NCBI GenBank assembly: GCA_003952965.2
Contig: CM025849.1
Span: 30,899,081-30,963,080 of the forward strand
DNA from: Morella rubra
Lineage: Eukaryota > Streptophyta > Magnoliopsida > Fagales > Myricaceae
Direction of reading: 5' to 3'
DNA: 64,000 nt
Shown: in pieces, positions 57,856 to 64,000 of the stretch
How the letters are laid out: each line of letters starts with the position of its first letter
How positions within the stretch are numbered: position 1 is the first letter of the stretch
Position numbers and translations under genes: made by a program
The notes under the pieces: model-generated
Database searches by the model: none
What the model was told of the DNA's origin: nothing
The model's input: only the letters and a program-made list of their open reading frames with translations

Positions 57856-60800
57856 TGCCCACCCTTTCCTCATAACGGTGGGTTGCACTCTCCCCTTAGT
57901 GAACGGTACTGTCACCCATTATTATGGAAAACACATCGGGTAAATTCCGTTTCCATTCCCTTGTCTTGGTCCACTCAATGATTCAGGATATGAATGCAAC
58001 CATTGATGCTCATTCATTTGCATAAATAATGCAGCAAGTAATCATGATTCATAATCCATCATTTATTCATGGATTCATAACTCCATACGGAACCAAGACA
58101 TTTATAATATTCCAAAAGAATTAATGAACTCCAAGTACACGTTTTATTCTTATCATTTACAAGTTTATTAGAAATTCATATGCTTGAATACATTCAAGTA
58201 TGAAACCTAAAATCTCATACTGTCTCAATCACAAGCATTTGCTAAGTTCCTAAATTAGTGACATTATCTTATAGTTCTAAGTTAATATTCCTTTTTCCTT
58301 TGAATAAGAATTAATAACATTTTTCCTTTTATAAAACTAATTAAAGGATTAAACATGAAATTTATTATTAAATAATAAATATGCCCTAAATCTTCAAATT
58401 ATGGCTTCTGAGGCCTCCTTAGACCTTATTGGGTCTATCCCTAAAGTTTCAAAGTGTTTTGGGCGTGTTTAGGGTAGATGGGCCTAAAATCCATTTAGGC
58501 CGCTAAACGGATTTTGTGATTTGAGCCCCTAAGTCTACTCAGTTTGGACTCAAATTTGGGGTTCCCTATCTATTTTTCATGCTCTACACAGCCATAAATT
58601 TATTTTATCTTTTTGGACCTTTTTACCCTAACGTTTTGTGTGAAATGACGAAACTGCCCTTAGAGACCTCAAGGGGTATTTTAGACCTTTTCTGACCTCC
58701 AATTGAGCTGAAACTTTTACAGAGACGTCCTGAGCACTCATACAAGCTATTTGGAAAGTTTCATGCAAAATTAAAAAAGGAATCTTAGAGCCATTTTGGA
58801 CAGTAAGCACTTTCTTAACAAAACCCTAAATAGCGTCTTTGGATGTTATAGATCTTACATCAATATGCCTTTAAATCCATGGTCCACTTACCTTACTCCT
58901 ATAAGTGAAATGAAAGCACACATATGGTGAGAAAATAGCACAAAAAATGTACGCAAATCATGATCAATTTCACAATCCTCACAAAATCATGCATATGATG
59001 ACATTTACAAAATATAAAACTTGTAAACTTCATCCTTGAGCTCTTTAAGCTCCCTTCCATGACCTTACTTTGCCATCTTTACATCCAAACCTCATCTTTG
59101 CCATTCGGCCATGATTAAAGTTCCCATCTTGCACAATTTTGCATCAAATACATGAAATAGACATCATCAAGGTAAAGAATGATACATGCAAAATTTTCCA
59201 GCAACAACCATGGCCAACCCGTGGCCTCTTATCAAATCAATGCGATATGGCTTACAACACCCTTTGATCAGATCAACTATGCACAACAACCATTTTTAGC
59301 AAAGAAGTCTAAACAAATGAAGGATTTCTACATGCAAGCATGTCCTACTCATGTTCTCATGTAATAAATCACTACTATGTCTTTCTTTCTTTCATTTAAT
59401 GACTAAACACTAATATAGAATCAAACAGCAAGCCGAAAGCATGAAGAACACATTTTCCCCAACTCAAACGCACAATAGAATCTACCCCTTTGGTGTAACC
59501 TGTGACCTACTAGGTCTTGATCCCCCTTTTTGTGCTCACATTTCCTACATGCAACCTATTCTACAACATTTAAAAATCAAAGCAAACATGACTTTCTAAC
59601 TAAAAATGCAATCAACCTCTATTCAGGTACCTTGAGTCCATTAGCACCAGAAAACTATTTCATTCTCACCATTTTAATCTCATCCACCACATGCATGTCA
59701 TTAAACCACAAAATGTAACTCCAAAAGTAACAAATCAACCCAACCCATGACCCCTATTTGCTTTATCACTGAGCAAGACACCATAAAACCCCAAATCAAG
59801 ACTCTAGACACCCTTACCTCTATTTCTTTGGTGGATGTGGATTTCCAAAGGAAAAAACACCTTAAAGCAAAACAAGAGTTAGAAGAAAGAAAACAAAAAG
59901 CTAAAAACAAAAGCTAGAGGGGACAAAGTGCAGGCCGACCACCTCACCCCTTGCTCTCCTTCGGCTGATTCCCCTTTCTCTCCTTCGGTCTCTCCTTTTT
60001 TTCCTTGGTTTCTCCTCTTTTCTCCTGTCTCTCTCTCCTTTCTCTTTCGGTCAGGTGCTGGTCTCTCTCTCAAGTCTCTATCTCTCTCACTTGGTCGAAA
60101 AAAACAAGGAAGAAAAGGGCTATACCAATCGGTTTAATGGTTACTTCCCTCTCTCCTCCTCTAACCTCACACCCTACATTAGCTAGGCAATCATGGGGCT
60201 AAAGTTAACAAAGAGAAGCTAACCGATTGAATGGCTAAAAGGGGTGGCAAGAAGGCTTTGGGTGACAAGTGTGAGCACAACTCTAACCTAGGCAATCATT
60301 AGGATTGTTCAAATCCATTTTGCCCACACAAAGACATCCACCGAACTGCCCTTCACCTAAACGTGTAATTGCATGCACATAGGACAAAATGAAGGCCAAT
60401 GAGAGGGTGAAGAGTGATCGGCTGAAGGGGAAAGGAAGAGAGAGAAAGGAAAAAGAGAAAAGTTGACATAAATGCAACATGCATGCCTAATTCGACCAAG
60501 ACTAAAAATTAATGCAAGATGAGGGATATTAATTACTAGGATATAATATAATTATAAGGTTGAAAGCAAAATATTTAAGGGCATAATATACATTGTTAAT
60601 CGGCTATAAGCTAAAAAAAACTATTAAATGCTAATCAAGGATCAAGGATCATTAAACATGCTAAATAAATAATATGAACATTAAAGCAAGAAATAAAATT
60701 AAAGAGAGACATCATTTGGAAAGACTTTTTAGTAGAATTAAATCCCTTAATGTAAATAGTAATGAAGTAATATAAATTATCAGGCTCAATAACAAATAAT

Positions 60801-61123
60801 ATGAAAACAAATGCAACCAGCTAATTAAAAATATGCAAACAAGTATATTAAAATAATGTAAGCTCAATCAAGAAATAATTTAGACTAGAAAACTCCCGAT
60901 TAGCATATCATACTAATTGACATAAAAATATCAAAGAAAATAATCACACGCTTCAATAACAGGGAAAATAATTAAAATTGTGAGTAATAACTAATGCACC
61001 AAAAACATGAATTTATATCAAAGGAAAATTGAAAAGGAAATGAACAAAAATTACTACTAAAATATCATAAGTAAATACCTCTATTAAGAGCTTAAAAAGG
61101 GTTCAAAAGGGAGGGGTGTCACA
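57856..61123 (-). repeat. Long LTR-like block (gypsy type), tentative
   Basis: The block starts TGCCCACCC next to the broken gypsy LTR and ends GGGTGTCACA; on the minus strand it therefore begins TGTGACACCCC, a start I associate with long LTRs of Tekay/Del-like gypsy elements. Nothing in its 3.3 kb codes for a transposon protein, which suits a solo LTR. Flanking 5-mers (tttga, taata) do not match, so either a border is wrong or a later deletion removed one. Confidence 0.4.
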
Positions 61124-61931
61124 TAATACAAATAGAAAGATATTCAATACTCATAATAATAATAAAATGTCTACAAATATGCAATTATCATTAAAAGTAA
61201 ATAAAATACATAATTGATAAGTACTGATCAAGTAGTGAAAATACATAAATCTACCCAAATTTTCGTTTGGGTGTCGTACGGGATGTCACTGTCTGATGTG
61301 CTCCATCATCTGCTCATGCATCTGTTGTTCCATTAGTTGCATTCCTCCGTTCTTGCTGTTCTACTAGGTTCCGTTGCTGCTCCTGCATCATCTTTTGATG
61401 CTCTTATCTTTCTTTGTTGCTGCTCCTCCATCATCTGTTGATGCTCTCACATCGTCTGCTCCATATCTGACCTTGACAAGAAGCGTTTCATATTCCATCT
61501 GTCTAGCCCTCATCTTTAATCTGGCCTCCTCCAATCTTCAGGACAAATCAATGGACGATACTGAAGACGATGATCCAACAGATCGTACTGAATGGCCTAA
61601 ACCTCTCAAGTAACCTGCTTTCGTCCCCAATACCTCAGCAAAAATCTCCACTTCTGTGTATGGCTTTCCCTTTTACTCGTACTGCAACTCTAACGCCTCA
61701 ATTTTTTCTTACAAAATTAGAAGAGATAAAGTTAACACATTTGCTACGAGGTGTATTTCACCACACCACAAATCCATCCTAACGATTTTAGGACATGTCC
61801 AGACGGATTTGGAGTTCCTGGATGATTTTGGATGACGAAATTAATCTTTTGTCAGGAAAAATTCACTTTAGGTGACAAAATTTGGTTTGATACCCAAAAA
61901 TTTGTCACCTAATCTCCTATTTCTTGTAGTG
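61124..61931 (-). mobile_element. CACTA (En/Spm) element end
   Basis: The right end reads atttcttgtagtg, i.e. CACTACAAGAAAT on the minus strand, the standard CACTA terminus. The 150 bp before it hold subterminal-type repeats (ggtgacaaaatttgg, aaatttgtcacct, gatgacgaaatt; 61,834-61,915). On the minus strand 61,613-61,270 reads AGYLRGLGHSVRSV, RRLEEARLKMRARQMEYE-like sequence, which resembles the C-terminal part of plant CACTA proteins (Transposase_24 type). The left border and most of the element are missing or lie under the neighbouring block. A possible 3-bp duplication, aag, follows at 61,932. Confidence 0.6.
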
Positions 61932-64000
61932 AAGATGTAATGCCACAAGCTACGAACATTTGAAGAAAGCAGTAGAGGGAAAGCACACAAACTAGTTAGC
62001 TGTTTTTTTTGCTTATACAGGTCTTGTCCTAAATTTTTACTCTTCATTCATGTAATCCCGTATGCTTTTAGTGAGAATTAGCTTCTGTTGTTTGCTGTTC
62101 AAAAATTATTATTTAGGGCGTTCATATCATCCATACATAATGATGATGTTGGATTTTTATCCGATTCAACAGATTAGTGATAGGCAGGTACCAAGCTTTC
62201 TTTCAGGTAATCAAACCTGCAAGATGAAGCGATGTGAATGAAGCTTCCCGTGGGTTGAGCCTCCGACGGTTAAATCAGCGCTGGAGGAAGCTAACTTGTA
62301 AGCTCAATGTGTGTTTTAGAATTGTGTACCTGGGATTTTTATAGGACTGTAGGGAGCCAATACTGCATCTTTCCTTGTGGTACACGAAACTTGCGGTGCA
62401 GGGAACCTGCTTTTGCAGCAAAACCCAACATGGCAGAATAGTGTCTCTTCAAGATGCCTCTCCTTTTGCGTCTGCAGGTGAAAAAGAGGGCTTCTTACTG
62501 AGGCTTCTCAATGATTGGGCTAAACTTCGAGAGAAGTGTCAGACACGCTAAGGCCCCTTTCGACGGATGGGTCATGGCTTTGTAAGCCGAGTCCCACCAG
62601 GCGTATAGGCTTTTCAGTGTTCCGTTTGGGCTGGAGGTTGTGCCAATATTTCGATATCCAGAACATAATATTTTGTTTTAAAATTTTACTTATTTCGCGT
62701 TTTAACAGTTGTATAGTCTAGGGAGCTAAGATCTAAACTATGAATAAAGAGGTGTGTTTTCACAATTTAGGTACCATCCAGTCATATCTACTCCACTTAA
62801 TCATGCTCCATATCGTTCTAGTAAAGCGTGAGAAACCTTTACGTTCTTATATGAATCCATTAAAAAGTAATGAAGTATAAAAATAAATCTTTTATTAGAG
62901 CTTAATTGCTCTTTGAGCTTAATTTGCAGCCGCAATTACGAATCAGTCGTCAAAGGTTTTCTATTCAGGTTGTATTCAATAGTCAAATTGGCTGGAAATT
63001 TTGAGCTGTTTTTAAGATGCACTTTTCCAACATGTTCGATTGTCAATGGCGGGCCTTCAATTCCAAGACTTTTAGCTAGCTAGCAAGTCCATCGTGTTAA
63101 CTAATTAAAAGGTGAATCACAAATGATCACCTAAACCTAAAGTATTATAAACTTTAAAACAGCTGACTACTCAATCACTGGACATCCTAAACCTAAAAGA
63201 TATAGTGGAAAGATTAGATCCTGATGACCAAATTAAGACCGTTCAAACACGTTATAGAAAAAACAAAATGTATTAAGACAACGACACGCCCGACCCAAGT
63301 GTGCCGTTCTTCCAAAGTTTATATAGGATTGTCAATTTAGGCAGCTGGAAGGTTTGAGTAATTTTTGTCAATTTAGGTTGCGGTACAGTTGTCAATTGAT
63401 GGGAAATTTTTAAGATGTTCTTGTCACGCTAAAGCGTGACCAACTTCGAGAGCATAAAATATTCAGGTTCAGAAAAAGGAGGCCGGTCATGAAAAGCATT
63501 AAATACATTTTTATATACCATATTTACCAGGAAGAAAGTCATTCACGCGTAGGACAGACTTTCTTAAAATCTTCTGACATATTTTAAAAGAAAATCTAAA
63601 AATTCATTCGCGTACGTTATATTTCCAGGCATATTTCTCCCTCAGAATTCAATTCTTTCATGTAGTATTCGTTGATCCTGACTATCCGGAAATTTTGGAG
63701 TTCGTTTTAACGGCGGGCTTCAATTCCAAAACTTTTAGAATTTTGTGAATATATTTTTTTTTAAGGTTATGAGGAGAATTTGGCACCTATTCACTTATAT
63801 TGAGTTTGGACGAATCTGACTCTATATTCGCACAGATCCTTAAGGTATCCATAGAGCTTGAACTTGAAAACACATGGAGAACATACCCCTTAACCTCAAG
63901 ACTGATTAACACGTGGTAGAAGAGACCGCAATGTATTAAGAATATCACAACGTAGACTTGAGCGACCCGTAGGTGCCGGTCTTCCAAAGTTTTTACAAAC
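61932..64000. repeat. Duplicated segment, copy 2 (runs off window)
   Basis: Matches 43,496-45,715 and is still matching at the last base. It starts exactly at the CACTA terminus. The block at 63,834-63,863 (gatccttaaggtatccatag...) replaces about 120 bp of copy 1. Confidence 0.93.

Overview
The window is plant nuclear DNA, most likely from a woody eudicot (possibly Rosaceae or a similar tree; inference). It is AT-rich, has intron-split genes with GT/AG splice sites, carries a TIR-NBS-LRR gene (a class expanded in eudicots and largely absent from grasses), and is full of Ty1-copia, Ty3-gypsy, LINE, hAT, PIF/Harbinger-like and CACTA remnants.

Layout. 1-3,700: AT-rich sequence with a possible LTR, one short acidic reading frame and no gene I recognise. 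3,729-13,508 (minus strand): a Dicer-like 2 (DCL2) gene. I could follow 21 exons in consistent phase, covering the helicase, Dicer-dimerisation, PAZ, RNase IIIa, RNase IIIb and dsRBD regions. The first exons, including the ATP-binding P-loop, are missing: DCL2 homology stops at 13,460, where it abuts a fragment of a gypsy LTR. 13,576-19,465: decayed sequence with an LTR-retroelement relic, a fragment of a TNL resistance-gene C-terminus, and a U2AF35 splicing-factor pseudogene. 19,466-42,782: a nested transposon block. One 5'-truncated LINE is split into five pieces by three copia elements (A and B forward, C reverse) and one TIR DNA transposon; copia A itself carries a 1.2 kb hAT-like element. 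43,138-49,778: MITEs, a >2 kb duplicated segment, and a degenerate module repeated upstream of a TNL. 49,863-54,147: a TIR-NBS-LRR-C-JID disease-resistance gene in five exons. 54,160-61,931: a decayed gypsy element (minus strand), a long LTR-like block and the end of a CACTA element. 61,932-64,000: the second copy of the segment upstream of the TNL, running off the window.

Function. The two host genes belong to immunity: DCL2 makes 22-nt siRNAs in antiviral and transgene silencing, and TNLs are intracellular immune receptors. Nothing in the sequence links them to each other. The rest is mobile DNA and its effects, including removal of the DCL2 5' end.

Data quality. In both DCL2 and the TNL, every splice site is intact and no stop arises by substitution, yet the frames are broken by about 11 and 6 small indels respectively, nearly all 1-nt losses in short homopolymers. 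The two copies of the duplicated segment also differ mainly by 1-nt indels. This looks like residual long-read assembly error rather than gene decay, so frameshifts here should not be read as pseudogenes without checking.
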